From assembly GCA_949358305.1 (NCBI GenBank), contig OX442314.1:1863087-1927086 (forward strand): 64,000 nucleotides of DNA, in the 5' to 3' direction. The DNA comes from Strigamia acuminata (taxonomy: Eukaryota; Arthropoda; Chilopoda; Geophilomorpha; Linotaeniidae). How positions within the stretch are numbered: position 1 is the stretch's first letter; each line of letters opens with the position of its first letter. The notes below the pieces were generated by a model. That model did not search any database. It saw nothing but the letters and a program-made list of their open reading frames with translations, and was not told the origin of the DNA. This document shows, piece by piece, positions 24,301 to 36,086 of this stretch. Position numbers and translations under genes: made by a program.

Positions 24301-27300
24301 GTGAGAAGCGAATAAAACGAAAGTAAAAAGTTGTTTTTAATCGGTAATTATTTAGTTTTAGGGAAGTAAAAAGCGGAAATGCAAATACGTTGAAGTTGGT
24401 CGTCGAGAGTTTGTATTTGTGGAAATGTCTGTTGCAATATGGCGTCGGAGGACAGAAATTTTTGTGAGTTATTCATATTACTTATTAAATTTTAAATTTT
24501 TATTTTAAATCCTTTTGTTTTAGGGATTTTTTCCCGTGCGTTATCGAGTTTTTGCCGCGGTTCGAGAAACTATCGCTGGAAAATTGTCACAGTTTCGATT
24601 CTCGCTTCTGCAGCGGTTTATTGAATGTTCTCGAAACGGCTCTTTGTCTCCAGTTGGCTTCGACGTCGTAAGGATTTGTGTTGAAGCGGTAATGAGGAGA
24701 TAATTGAATGGTTTATATGATCGTGTAGAGACGGGGAAAAAGCAATCGAGACGTGGAATTTGTTGAGGCCGGTTGTGAAAGTGGTGAATTCGGTCGTTCG
24801 CAAATGGTTGTGGCAGTTGACGCAATTGAACGGCGTGTCGGATTGTGCTCTTGACGTTGTTGGATGTGGACTTAATTTCCTCGCAACTTTCTACAAAGGC
24901 GCCATTCATCAGGTCTGTATTTCATTGCTGTGTCAAATGCATTTTTAGTGTACGACACGCATTTTTTCTGCTGAAAATGCATTTGTTTTTATGAGTTAAA
25001 GTATTTTACGCAAAAAAATTGCTATTTTTGTGCATAAAATGCATTATTTGCCTGATAAAATTGGAAAATGGGTTATTTTCAATTTAGTCGCAAACACCGG
25101 TGATGATTCATTTGGACGAGATCGAGGAATTGTGCACTGCGTTTTTATTCCCGTTCTGGCAGTCTCCGACCTGCACGTCGCTTCTTTCACGGCTCGAGTA
25201 AACGAAACTTGGTCCATTTTTTAAATTTTATTTTATTTATTTAGTTATGTTTTTATTTATCCAGGAATTTTTCTTGTTTATTGGACGAAACTCCGGCGGG
25301 AAATCGGCGCACCGTGCCGTGTTTGCCGTGCGTCGGAGCCGTCAAGTGGACGGGAAAAACGAGCCGAGCGATCGATGTGGATTCACCGTACCACTGCTTA
25401 ACGGCGTTTCTCAATTTAATCGTTTCGTGTCATTCGTTGAACCAGGCGTTGGACGAGCGCTTAACGTTAGCCATTTTGACCAACGAGAAACTTGTCCAAT
25501 ATTTGAACGCAATTTCGCACTCGCGAGTGAAAAATTGTCACAATGAAAATATTGACTGGTTTTCCCGGGTCGAGTACCGTTTTATTTACTTTGTCATCAA
25601 TTTGGCGGTTCTCAAGGTTCGTTTGCATTCATTTATTTGAAGAGATTTGTTTATTTATTTATTTATTAAATTTAGGCTCATCAATTGGAAGATGCGTCAG
25701 TGATTTATCGAGCTAGTTGCGCTCTTTTACGCCATCTATTGGTGGGAGATGAATTTTTGTTGATGTTTTTATTTCGTCGTGTCATGTTCTGCTCCGATTT
25801 TTTCACGTACGATATTTTCAAATACTTGATCGATTTTAGCAGTTTTTGTATAAAAAAAACGTCAATTACTGCACCTAAAAGTGCATTTTGGTATCAGGAA
25901 GTGCTTTTTGTGGCTAAAAGATGCATTTTTGTGGCTAAAAGATGCATTTTATGGCTAAAAGATCCATTTTTGTGGCTAAAAATGTGTATTTTGTCAAACA
26001 AAATCTAAATGATGCATTTTTGCTTGATTTATTAGTGTATTTTGCACTTAAAAATGTGTATTTTTCACAAAAAACGTTTAAATGATGCATTTTTGCTCGA
26101 ATAATGCAATTATTTATCCAAAAAAGCATCTGTGGGTAAATGTATATTTTGCACTGTATGTATCGATTGAGAATTTTCTATAATTTTCTAATTTTTGTTA
26201 TTTCTACTTTCAGAAGAGATGTCTCGGAAACAATGGCAGATTTGAGCTTACGCGAAACAAACTTACCTTTAGCAACGGGACAAACGACGAATGTATCGCA
26301 CACACGCCTAGTGAGTTCGGCCATCGATTCGCTGCCCGCGCAGCGATGGGTTTACTTATCTGCATTAGGATATTTATTTACAACATTACAAAGCGCACGG
26401 TACATAAATTAAGCTCGACTTTGACTTTGACTTTGACTGATTCGTTTTTCGTCTTTGTTTAGTTGCGACGAAACCAAATGCATCCAATCTATGGGCATCG
26501 TCGACGGATTACGGCTCGCGTTGGGTTCCGCCTGGATTTTTTTACCGTTTTCGTCTTTATATTCTCAAATATCGAACAAGTAATGGCGGGAAATTGAAAT
26601 GGTGTCGTTTGATTGTCGTTTTTTGTTCGTTTAGGCAATCGGAAGACGAAACGACGCTCAGCGTGACGCAGTGTTTGCAACACGCGTATTTGTTTTTGCG
26701 CGCTCATCCGTCGCACATCGATGTCGATGTTTATTTTTCTTACTTGGCGACCGTTTTCGTGTTGCGCAGCGATTTGTTTATGGATCCAACGATCCATTCG
26801 TATTTGTTGGCGATTTTAGTGCGTTTGTTCAACGACACCAGGTGGCCGAATTGCCGACTTAAAGATTATCCTTTGAAAAAGCAGAATTCGTTTCACGATT
26901 TGTAAGAATCTTTTTAAAATAATTTTTAAAATAATTTTTGTGATTTATTTGATTTCAGTTATTTACAGTTGCTTGCGCAGTTCGAGTCGGTTTCGTATTC
27001 GGACGCGTTGTTTTCACTGTTTGTTCTGGTTCCGGTTCAGCAGCAATTTGATGTTAAATTTCGAACCGATCTGTGGACAAACCGGTCCGTTATTTTGCGT
27101 TGTTTGACCATTTCGTTGGATCAGGTTCCGGTTCCGTTGGATAAATATTTATTTCCCTTGGAGAAGGACGACGCACTCATTGTGTCGTATTTCCAAGCAC
27201 TCATTAACGGCGAGTTAAAATTTCAATTTTTATATCTTTTAAATGTTTTAAATTTTTAATTTTATTAATTGTAGGTATCGTTGGTCGGCGTACTCCGTTT

Positions 27301-27597
27301 TTGTACTTGATCGCCGTCCACCACGTCCACAATTATTTGTTTATTGACGCGGAATCGATGACCGAAGCCAAAATACGAATTGTAAAAAGTTTCGTTCGCA
27401 TCAAAATCGAGGTAAGCCGTATTCAAAAATTAAAGTTATTAAAGAAAAATTTATACAACTTTGGTTAATAGAATTTATTGACTCATCTGACTCGCTACTG
27501 CAAACCAAACGCCGCAGCGCCGTTAGGTTTCGAATTGTTGGACGAAATTCCAGCGCAGGTGCAAACCATGTTGGAAAAATGTATGAAATCAATGTAA
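21366..27597 (+). CDS. RPAP1: RNA polymerase II-associated protein 1
   Basis: RPAP1 helps assemble RNA polymerase II and connects it to Mediator. 25 exons keep frame over 3789 nt: 21366-21570, 21641-21678, 21742-21834, 22014-22122, 22191-22334, 22394-22510, 22565-22683, 23135-23236, 23299-23400, 23465-23755, 23817-23951, 24012-24081, 24144-24300, 24362-24463, 24524-24667, 24729-24912, 25088-25197, 25265-25616, 25676-25806, 26214-26399, 26463-26579, 26635-26901, 26959-27209, 27275-27411, 27472-27597. That gives 1262 residues (human ~1393). Diagnostic segments: N-terminal RPSVKETDEDLLAEQEKFL; the RPAP1-N motif MSEADLLQEQQQLTQLL; the RPAP1-C motif ARFDFDG then APGYSLDELFQLIRS; VIKGLVRMDLLPRLRYILE with RIARHSLESAS; and LAQFESVSYSDALF near the end. 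Intron 23 appears to use a GC donor. Introns 7 and 19 carry minisatellites. The start matches the family's first conserved block. Confidence 0.95.
22720..23050. repeat. 20-bp minisatellite in RPAP1 intron 7
   Basis: Tandem, somewhat degenerate copies of aaaatatcaatttttgcact, about a dozen, in the 451-bp intron. Confidence 0.85.
25855..26160. repeat. ~20-bp minisatellite in RPAP1 intron 19
   Basis: Copies of gtggctaaaagatgcatttt and related words, degenerating toward the 3' side, in the 407-bp intron. Confidence 0.8.
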
Positions 27598-28172
27598 ATT
27601 CAACGAAACAAATTAAAGAATTTTTCTACTACTTTTTGTATTTTTGCTTTGAATTTCTGCCAAAGTGCTGCAGCATCAAAAGCGCCCCCGCGGTGCTTCC
27701 CCGCTCGACTTTAACAATGTATGAATTTGCTGCTTTGTGAATTGACTTTTCAACAACTAATAAAGCATTTCAAAACGAGTTTACGTTCAAGTTCACGTTG
27801 TTTGTGATGGAAATTAATTACCGACGACGTAGCAATGAATAATTCCAGTAGTAAATCCAAAATAAATTGTTAAATTATTGTAAAAACTTTTATTTATTTC
27901 TTTCAATTACTATTTATTATTACTATTTGATTATTATTATTTATTTATTTTATTATTATTGATAAAAAAAATTAAAACATACACGCACAGATATTTGACA
28001 CTGAATTTTGCTTTTGATTCGCCCCTCGGACACGCATAGTGGGCTTTGCTCGCAAGCTCTAACTTGAGATACTTCACTGTTGGTACGCAGTTGGTACGTC
28101 ATCGCAATTCGTCAATCGCAGACACCGCCGAGATAAAGAAAGTGAGGGGACGACGACTAAGCTAGAGAATTA
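27598..28172. other. Intergenic between RPAP1 and the SLC3 gene
   Basis: Includes an AATAAA-like signal (ctaataaagc, ~27758) that may end RPAP1, then AT-rich tracts to ~28000 and a GC-richer 5' region with tcgcagacaccgccgaga before the next start codon. No further gene seen. Confidence 0.5.
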
Positions 28173-30218
28173 ATGGCTCCCGCCACGAAATTACGCGAAG
28201 AGACACTAGTGTCGTTCGCCGATGCCGATTCGCTGGACGTTCGGCTTAGTTACGGCGGAATGTGTAAAGCCGAGTTGATGGAACACGTGAACGACCCGTT
28301 TTGGGTTCGCACCCGCTGGTCTTTATACGGGGCGTTCTGGCTCTGTTGGTTCCTCATGCTCACCAGCGCCGTCGTCATCATCGTGCGCGCGCCGCCATGT
28401 CGTCCGCCTCCCGTCCTCGATTGGTGGCAGACGAGCCCCGCGTATCAAATATTCCCGCTCTCCTTCCAAGATTCCAACGGCGACGGCTTCGGCGACCTCA
28501 AAGGTTCGAGAACAAACGAAAATAAATAAATATTAAACTAAATTTCATAAATTTCGTAAATTTCGCAGGAATCGAATCTCGCGTCGGATATTTGGCGGAT
28601 TTGGGAGTGCGCGCGGTTTGGTTGAGTCCGATTTACAAATCGCCGATGAGACGATCCAGTTACGACGTCGAGAACCACACGGCGATCGAGCCCTTGTTCG
28701 GAAGTGTGTGGGATTTTCTAGATTTAGTAGGAGAATTGAACTCGAAAGGCATCGAATTGATTTTGGATTTCGTGCCCAACCACACGAGCAACACGTCGGT
28801 CTGGTTCGAACGGAGCCGTCGCCGCGTCGATCCTTACACCAACTACTACATCTGGCACGAGGGCGCGCGAGACGGAGTCGGCAACCGACGACCGCCGAAC
28901 GAAATTAGTGTACGAAAATTAAATTTATGAAATTTATTTTTAACGTTTTTATTTGCAGGACGGTTCGGCCTGGAGTTTCGACCAGGTGCGCGGACAATAC
29001 TACTTGCACCGATTCCATCCGGACCAACCGGATTTGAATTTGCGCTCGGAACGAGTGCGGCGGGAGTTGCGGGACGTGCTCACCTATTGGCTGGACCTGG
29101 GCGTTCGAGGATTCCGAGTGAATGCCGCAAACGACTACGGTCGTGTCAATCACACACATCTCTTGGCCGAGTGGAGGTCGCACTTGGACGATTATTCCTC
29201 GAACAACAACGACACGGGACACGTGTACGTATTATTGATTTAGTTTAGTTTATTTTATTTTATTTATTTTATTTATTTTATTTATTAATAGATTTTTAAC
29301 GGTGGATGCGACGAGCGATTCGGAGAACACGATGCGAATGTTGTACAGCAGCGGGATTGATTTCCCTCTCAATTTCCGATTGGTCGACAATTTGGACGAA
29401 AATACAAACGCGACGGACGTTCTGGGGCTCGTCCGCAGATATCTGGACGCTGTGCCGGACGCCGGGTGGCCCAACTGGGCCCTCGGAAGTTACGATCGGC
29501 CTCGCGTCGCCGACAGAGTCGACGCCCGCCTCATCGACGGACTCAACATGATTACCACGATGTTGACCGGCACGCCCATCACGTATTACGGGGAGGAGAT
29601 CGGAATGCGAGATGTCGACGAGAGTATTTCGCCCATGCAGTGGACCGCCGAGGAACCGAACGCGGGCTTCACCGGCGCGAACGTGAAAGCCTGGTTTCCG
29701 TTGAGTGCGAATTACAAAGCGGGAATCGACGTCGAGGTATTCTTACAAAATAATGACCGAAACAACTATTGTTTGTGTATTTTCTGTCTATTTATTTGCA
29801 GACTCAGCTCGGATCGAGTTGTCGGTCGCACGTTCGCACGTACAAGAAGTTGTTGGCGTTTCGCGACGAAACTGCGGCCAAGTTCGGCTCCGTGGCGTTT
29901 TTGCGGGTCGTCGACGACGTTTTCGGGTTCGCTCGCGTCAAGAGAGGTTCGCCGGGTTTGTTGGTTTTGGTCAATTTCGGGGAGAATGCGACCCGCGTCG
30001 ATTTGACCGCGCAGCCGAAAATGAAACCGATCGATTATGTCGGAGCGCGCGCGACACCGGCCGACGTGTACGCATTTCCTAACTTCGGCAGCGTCTTATT
30101 GGACAGCGGAAGTGAGTGTTTTCCCGCCAAAGGACGTGTCGGACTGTCGTCGTTGAACTTGGGTGCGAAACGAGCGATGCTCATTAAATTTGTGCCCGAT
30201 TTCTCGTCGGAATACTGA
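28173..30218 (+). CDS. SLC3-family amino-acid transporter heavy chain (rBAT/4F2hc-like)
   Basis: Heavy chains of this family carry light-chain amino-acid exchangers to the plasma membrane. Five exons: 28173-28503, 28569-28909, 28959-29224, 29292-29736, 29802-30218; 599 residues. The N-terminus is cytoplasmic; DPFWVRTRW leads into one membrane segment (~49-72); then APPC76, at the place of the cysteine that disulfide-bonds the light chain, then [16 protein letters not shown]. The ectodomain is an alpha-amylase/glucosidase fold: [59 protein letters not shown]. At the nucleophile position of active glucosidases (GFRxD) it has Asn279 (GFRVNAAND), and the third-acid region reads SYDRPR without the usual NHD. 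That argues for a non-catalytic heavy chain and not a maltase. SLC3A1 versus SLC3A2 cannot be decided by eye. Confidence 0.9.
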
Positions 30219-30229
30219 AAATTTAAACA

Positions 30230-30235
30230 AAAATA
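30230..30235 (+). terminator. Probable poly(A) signal of the SLC3 gene
   Basis: AATAAA 12 bp after the stop codon. Confidence 0.5.
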
Positions 30236-30324
30236 AAATAATAATAGTTTTGTTTGTAAAAAAATAAAACATACGAAATAAATGAATGGGAAAATTGCGA
30301 GAAATCCTTCAAAAAGAAAAGACA

Positions 30325-30690
30325 TTTTTTTAATGTCAATAGTGTTGGGCTTAAGAGAAAACAGGAAATAAATTGATAAATTATACGGAGTATTAATTAT
30401 TTAAAAATAACGTTGCCTTCTTGCCTCGTGTCAAATATAGTTTAATTGCATTTTTTTTATTGTTATTCAGCGATCAAATTATTTTACCCTAATTAATTAC
30501 AATGTTAAAATTTATTGTCTCTCATGAAAGCAATTGAATAGAAACAATTAAACTCCATATATGACCATTAAATGTAATCACCTTCTTTCTATATAAACCG
30601 TATCCCAACTACGGCTGTCACATCCTGCAAGCAAGATCTTCCACAAGCCGCCAGTCAACTTTTTACTCCAACTTATTTCATTCGTCGAAA
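30325..30690 (+). repeat. Duplicated 5' flank, copy 1 (upstream of peptide gene 1)
   Basis: Begins taatgtcaatagtgttgggc and runs through cctcgtgtcaaatatagttt to tatataaaccgtatcccaac and the peptide-gene leader. The same series recurs at 32573-32940 and 33970-34329. A TATA-like tatataaac lies ~100 bp before the start codon in copies 1 and 3, so it is probably the promoter. Confidence 0.75.
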
Positions 30691-30909
30691 ATGAAATATT
30701 TAGCCATCATCTTCCTCCTCGTAATTCTGTCGTGCCTGGGGAAGTATTTGCACAAAAATAATGAATTTATTAGTGGGCGTTGACATGTTTTGTTTTGATT
30801 AGCAATGACGGCTATAGCAGGCTGTGAAGATAAGGCATGCAAAGATAAATGCAAATATAGAGGTGGGGGAGGTACTTGTCTCGACGGCAGTACATGCAAA
30901 TGCGGATAG
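30691..30909 (+). pseudogene. CS-alpha-beta defensin-like peptide gene, copy 1 (splice donor lost)
   Basis: Exon 1 (from 30691) encodes a signal-peptide-like MKYLAIIFLLVILSC. Exon 2 (30803-30909) encodes a short mature peptide with six cysteines in the order C-x4-C-x3-C-x8-C-x5-C-x-C, the CxxxC...CxC layout of CS-alpha-beta defensins and related toxin-like peptides. The exon 2 acceptor (tttgattag) is intact. At the exon 1 end the paralogue at 34378 reads g|gtaagt, but here the sequence is ctgg|ggaagt, so the GT donor is gone. The next GT would shift frame into a stop. So the coding parts look intact but splicing should fail. A sequencing error at one base could also explain it. Antimicrobial or venom-type use is unknown. 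Confidence 0.6.
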
Positions 30910-31570
30910 CCAATGAGGAAAGGGCCAAAATTTTGCAAACCTCGGGCTCCTGCATAAAAATAAAAATGTTTGCAATTTGAAAATAAACAATGGAAACATA
31001 TGTTAAATAAAACAAAACTGATTAGAAACTTTGTGTTTTAAAATTGATTCGTTTACTTTGTGGCTCTGTGCTTCACGGAGTTCGAGCTGTTTGGTTTTTA
31101 TTTGCAACTGGAAAGAAACATGGCGGCGCATCTCGTTCTTGTTGCTCGAATGGTTGCGCATCATCAAGGAGCACGGTGTGTCGCGAGCCGATAGCCGACT
31201 ACAAGCGTTTCCAGAACGGAAGGTGAGACTTGATTCAAGGTGAAATAGCGGATCCAAATATCAATCGCATTTCAACGCAAGTGTCCTCTGGTCTGTCTAG
31301 GGACAACCATTTTCTTGAATCGGAAAATTTTGTCCCGATTGATTTTTTTTTTCTGCAAATTTGTGACTTTTTTATGTGATAATGAAGTATATCTCAAGTG
31401 AAATTTATAGTGGTCCATCATTTATTTAATCAGATATTTTACGCGGAAATTTTCTACTCCTTTCAGAAAGAGCGCTTCAAGTAAAAGCTTCAAACTCTCA
31501 CCAGTGGGCATTAGCAGTCGGCCGGTTTGTGCATGCGAGTTGGTAATTTATGGCGCAAAATTCAAATTCA
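30910..31570. repeat. Duplicated 3' flank module, copy 1
   Basis: Matches 48758-49341 plus 50405-50525, and in part 60140-60260. Shared landmarks: ccaatgaggaaagggcca, gaaacatggcggcgcatctc, and the segment from agagcgcttcaa to tggcgcaaaattcaaa. In copy 2 these two parts are separated by a MITE and a solo LTR. A short ORF from ATGGCGGCGCATCTC is present but differs between copies; I see no supported gene. Confidence 0.75.
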
Positions 31571-31985
31571 CCGATGATTTTTTCGAACTCATTGCTGATT
31601 GTTTTATACAGTAATTAATAGCTAAAAGTAGGTTTTTCTTAAGAAAGTTAACAAGCGTCCCCTTAAAATAAATTAAATAAATTGAATAAATAAAATTATT
31701 CAGCATTTTTCGTTCTGAAAAAAATCTTTATTCTTATACAGAGTATCTAGTTTGTGAAATATATCACGTGCGGCTAGGCAGACACAATAAACAACACAAG
31801 AGAGGGGAGAAAACAAGGGTCGCCCTCAAGTTGGCTTCACTGCACGGTGAATCAAGATGGCGTCTAAACAACCATAATAACAACAACCACCACCACCGTG
31901 GTCACCACTTATATGCCTAGAACTCATATAAATAGTTAAAACAGCACATGAAACTCTGAACTCTTTAATTACCAAACCTTGCGGT
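31571..31985. other. Intergenic, no gene seen
   Basis: Mostly AT-rich to 31740, then a less AT-rich stretch with cacgtg and ccaccaccaccgtgg near 31880-31900. Nothing coding. Confidence 0.4.
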
Positions 31986-31989
31986 ATCT

Positions 31990-32152
31990 TCATACCGTCA
32001 CAATTTTATGCCAAAAAACTCAATTTTAAGCAAAAATAAAAAAATTAAAGGCCAAAAAACTAAATTTAAGGCCAAAAATCTCAATTTAAGGCCAAAAAAC
32101 TCACTTTTAGGCCAAAATAACTCACTTTTAGGCTAAAACATCTAATTTTAAA
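31990..32152. repeat. ~20-bp degenerate minisatellite
   Basis: Copies of aggccaaaaaactcaatttt. The same family recurs at 33720-33910, in the matching place of the neighbouring duplicate. Confidence 0.75.
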
Positions 32153-32156
32153 TTTG

Positions 32157-32534
32157 AAAATAAAAACCAAATTTTATGTAATAAAAACCAAATTTTATGT
32201 AATAAAAACCAAATTTTATGTAATAAAAACCAAATTTTATGTAATAAAAACCAAATTTTATGTAATAAAAACCAAATTTTATGTAATAAAAACCAAATTT
32301 TATGTAATAAAAACCAAATTTTATGTAATAAAAACCAAATTTTATGTAATAAAAACCAAATTTTATGTAATAAAAACCAAATTTTATGTAATAAAAACCA
32401 AATTTTATGTAATAAAAACCAAATTTTATGTAATAAAAACCAAATTTTATGTAATAAAAACCAAATTTTATGTAATAAAAACCAAATTTTATGTAATAAA
32501 AACCAAATTTTATGTAATAAAAACCAAATTTTAA
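32157..32534. repeat. 21-bp minisatellite, ~18 near-perfect copies
   Basis: The unit contains aaaaccaaattttatgtaat (21-bp period); copies are essentially identical. 21 is a multiple of three, so it is open as a TKFYVIK repeat of 126 codons, which I do not believe is a protein. Confidence 0.97.
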
Positions 32535-32572
32535 GAAAATAAATTGACCGGGTTTGGATGCTAGAAGAATTT

Positions 32573-32940
32573 ATTTAATGTCAATAGTGCTGGGCTTAAG
32601 AGAAGATAGAAATAAATTGATAAATTATATTAATTATTATAAAGAATTTAGTCGCATTTTAAAAATAAGCTTGCCTCGTGTCAAATATAGTTTTATTGCG
32701 TTTTTCTCATTGCTAAATAATATTTATTCTGTTAGTCAGCAATCAATTCACTTCAATTAATAAAAATATTAAAAATTTAGTGTCTCATGAAATGAATTGA
32801 ATTGAATTTATTTAATTTATTAATTAGAATTTACTCGCATTTTAAAAATAACTTTGACTCTTTGCCTCCTGCCAAATAGAGTTTAATTGCATTTTTTATA
32901 GTTATTCAGCAATCAATTTATTTTTAAATATTAATAAATT
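32573..32940 (+). repeat. Duplicated 5' flank, copy 2 (no peptide gene follows)
   Basis: Matches the flank upstream of both peptide genes (tcaatagtgctgggcttaag, cctcgtgtcaaatatagttt). A further partial copy is appended at ~32815-32935 (ttgcctcctgccaaatagag). No signal-peptide exon follows, so this copy lost or never had the gene. Confidence 0.7.
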
Positions 32941-32949
32941 TAGTTTAAA

Positions 32950-33700
32950 TAAAAAAAAAATGAGTTAGTGTTCAAAATTTTCAAAATGGAGGATTGTATA
33001 TATTTTTTATATTGGTAGAAAATTTGGAAATTTATTGAGAATATATTTAAAATATGTAGAAAGTTTCAAAATTACACAATTGAAAATGTTTGTGAAGTTA
33101 TTGTAAAAAAAAGTCATGTAAATGGTCTCTTTATTAGATTGCAAATATGTTGAGAAAAAACTTATTTTCAATTGTTTGTAAATCTAATTTCCAAACTTAT
33201 AAAATCTATCTAACTTTATATTTACAACGTTTTACAAGTATGTAAATCTACTTTTTTTCCAGTGTATATCTTGTTCCTGACTGTGTTTTCCCCATTTTTT
33301 GTTGATTTTATGTATTTTTATTGTGAAATGATAGTTTTTATTTCAGACATTTACAACACATTTTTAAAGATTGCAAATATCCAAACATTTCCATCTGAAA
33401 GAAAACTGATTGTAAATATAATATTTAAAACAGCAAATTTACAATTTATTGGAAATATTAGATTTCACCTGTAAGATTTACTACTAATTTCCAAAAGTTT
33501 GGAAATGTATAAACATTTACAACTCATTTCCAACAAATTTTCTCATAATAGGAAATTCAAATTTTCTATATTAATTTCCAACTTGGAAATGTTTGGAAAT
33601 TTACTTTTTCTTCCTGTTTGAGTTACTAAGCGACGTACTTGTGCATCAATGGCGGTGTGTGTTCTTGGCGAATTAAAAGTCTGTTACTCGTTCAACTGAC
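32950..33700. other. AT-rich intergenic with many TTTCCAA / TTGGAAA words
   Basis: Dispersed inverted aatttccaa and ttggaaatt words between ~33010 and 33605 suggest a decayed foldback element. No gene. Confidence 0.35.
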
Positions 33701-33719
33701 AACCGAGCAGCTTTGTTCT

Positions 33720-33910
33720 CACAAAGTGACTCACTTTTAGCTTAAAAAATTAAATTTTGAGCCCTAATAACTTAATTTTAGGCCAAAAACTCAATTTTAA
33801 GCAAAAGTAAAAAATTGTAGGCTAAAAAAACTCAATTTAAGGCCAAAAACAATCACTTTTAAGCGAAAACATCTAATTTTAAATTTAAAAAATCCATTTT
33901 TATGTAATAA
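33720..33910. repeat. ~20-bp degenerate minisatellite, second copy
   Basis: Same aggccaaaaactcaatttt family as 31990-32152. Confidence 0.7.
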
Positions 33911-33954
33911 AATCCAAAATTTTAATTTAAAAAAAATTGATCTGGTTTGGATGC

Positions 33955-34329
33955 GAGAAGGATTTTTTTAAAGTCAATAGTTCTAGGCTTAAGAGAAGAA
34001 CGAAATAAATTGATAAATTTTACTCCGTATTACCGATAATTACTCGCGTTCTAAAAATAACCTTGCCTCGTGTCAAATAAAGTTTAATTGCATTTTTCTT
34101 AATAAGTGAGCAATCAATTCATTTCAATTAATAAAAACATTAAAAATTTAGTGTCTCATGAAATGAATTGAATGGAATTAATTAAACTCCATTCATACGT
34201 GACAATTAAATTTAATCACCTTTCTTTCTATATAAACCGTGTTGCAACTACGGCTGTCACATCCTGCAAGCAACATCTTCCACAAGCCGCCAGTCAACTT
34301 TTTACTCCAACTTGTTTCATTCGTCGAAA
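33955..34329 (+). repeat. Duplicated 5' flank, copy 3 (upstream of peptide gene 2)
   Basis: Third copy of the flank, with tatataaaccgtgttgcaac ahead of the start codon of peptide gene 2. Confidence 0.75.
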
Positions 34330-34551
34330 ATGAAATATCTAGCAATCATCTTCTTCCTCGTAATTCTGTCGTGCATGGGTAAGTTATATTTTGGTCAAAA
34401 TTAATGAATTTATTAGTGAGCATTGACATGTTTTGATTTGATTAGCAATGACGGCTATAGAAGGCTGTAAGGCTGAGGCATGCAAAAAGTCATGCGCATC
34501 TAAAGGTAAAGTCGGTACTTGTCCCGAAGAAGATGAATACGGAGATAGTAT

Positions 34552-35988
34552 TGTTGTGATCTCAAATGTCACCTTTGCAACTGAGATACAACGGGTTGCC
34601 ACGACGGGTCTTATCAAAACTATTCCCTATTCTAAATATTAAATGAGGAGAAATATTAATGATTAATTAATATTCCTTCTCAGGCTAAGACTTCTTAATA
34701 AGATCTGACTTATTAATAAAATACACTTTACTTGCTTGAAATGACTATTTGTTATTTATTCGGGGAAAATTGGGTTAATTATACAAATAATGCGTAATTT
34801 AAACAATACTACTTTAAATAATACGAATTGTTAGTAAATGGAAACAATAAAACTTCTCCCGCGACGTGGCTGGCTTGCAACGTCGTGGTTTCGTTACCTC
34901 TTCTTGATTGTTGCAGATGGCAACAACGCAACTTGCAAATGGCGAGAATAGTGCCGGGATATCCGGAAAGGACGTGCTTTCGCACTTTTCAACACTACTC
35001 ACGCTTCTGCAAACTCTCCTCCTCGGCGGCTGGCTGTTCAGGTAATTTCTCGGGCCTGAGAAATTCCGTGGCGGCTGGTCGTCGTGGTTCGTCTCGGGCG
35101 GCGTCTCGCAATTCGGGTCCCGTGGTGGTTCCGTAGTCGCGGCGATGTCGTCCGTCTCTCGTGCGTCTCACACAGTGAATCTCGTACAAGTACTTGATTC
35201 CTTCTTGATTAAACGCTCAAGGTGGCGCCCGCTTGTTAAAGTCCAAGGCTAAGACTCCCTTGCTCTGAGTGCAAAGATAAACTCCCAAATTGTTACACAC
35301 AATTTGGCTTCAAAACTCCACTGAAATCTCAGCTCAAACTGGCTGTTTGAGCAAGATAAATCTAGCCACAGAATCCCTAATGGCAAGACAAATATCTAGC
35401 TAACGAATCCCAATTAGCAAGATGAACCCTAGCTGCTTTACCCTATCAGCAAGGTGAATCCAAGAACTTTGGCAAAATATCACAAATCAAATAATTACTG
35501 TGTTTGTGAACTGGAGCAATACTTGACATGTTGTGACTGTTTGGAAAGGAGACTTGAACTGAAGTTGTGAGAGCAATTTTTCCCAGAACTCCTAGGTGAA
35601 TTGCACCACAACTCCTTATACGAATTTAGATTGCGCCATAACCCTTTATCCGGGAGCAGGATGCACATCCTGTGCACCATCCAGGGCTGGTTGCTGTGGT
35701 GATTTTGCATCACCTGTTCTCCTTGCTCAATGTGGTGCAATATTAAGTATGATTGAGAGAATAAAGAAATTAGTCTTTTTTATATAAGAAATAAAACATC
35801 AAAATATTTATTCTTTTAGATACAGCATAAGGATATTTGGAAAAACGTGATGATTGCTCTGGAATTCTCAATTTTCTCTGTCCAATAAATATTAAAACAC
35901 TTGGAAAAACACGATAAAGCACACAAATTATGATAAGAATATTAAATTGTTCTTTTCAAATCACTCAGTGACCATCATGGCCACTGCA
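34552..35988 (-). repeat. 3' LTR (element sense) of the 14.2-kb gypsy element
   Basis: 1437 bp, direct repeat of 47301-48737, starting tgttgtgatctc and ending ccactgca on the plus strand. In the element's sense it holds a TATA box (TATATAAAA, ~35776-35785). Confidence 0.95.
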
Positions 35989-36002
35989 CTTCCCCTCTTT
36001 TT
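35989..36002 (-). other. Polypurine tract of the 14.2-kb element
   Basis: In element sense AAAAAGAGGGGAAG directly abuts the LTR start TGCAGTGG, where plus-strand priming occurs in this family. Confidence 0.8.
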
Positions 36003-36086
36003 GCATTGATGCGCCATCCAAATTTTCTCTTCACCAAACCGCTTAGCCCTCCGGACTAAGGGTAGCAGTGGCATTTTCTGCTCTCA

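Noticed and set aside
32154-32534. 126-codon plus-strand ORF of TKFYVIK repeats
   Set aside because: Again a minisatellite read in frame; no promoter, no unique sequence, intergenic.
34814-35740. Several 60-100-codon ORFs in the LTRs
   Set aside because: Overlapping on both strands, low-quality composition, identical in both LTRs simply because the LTRs are identical.
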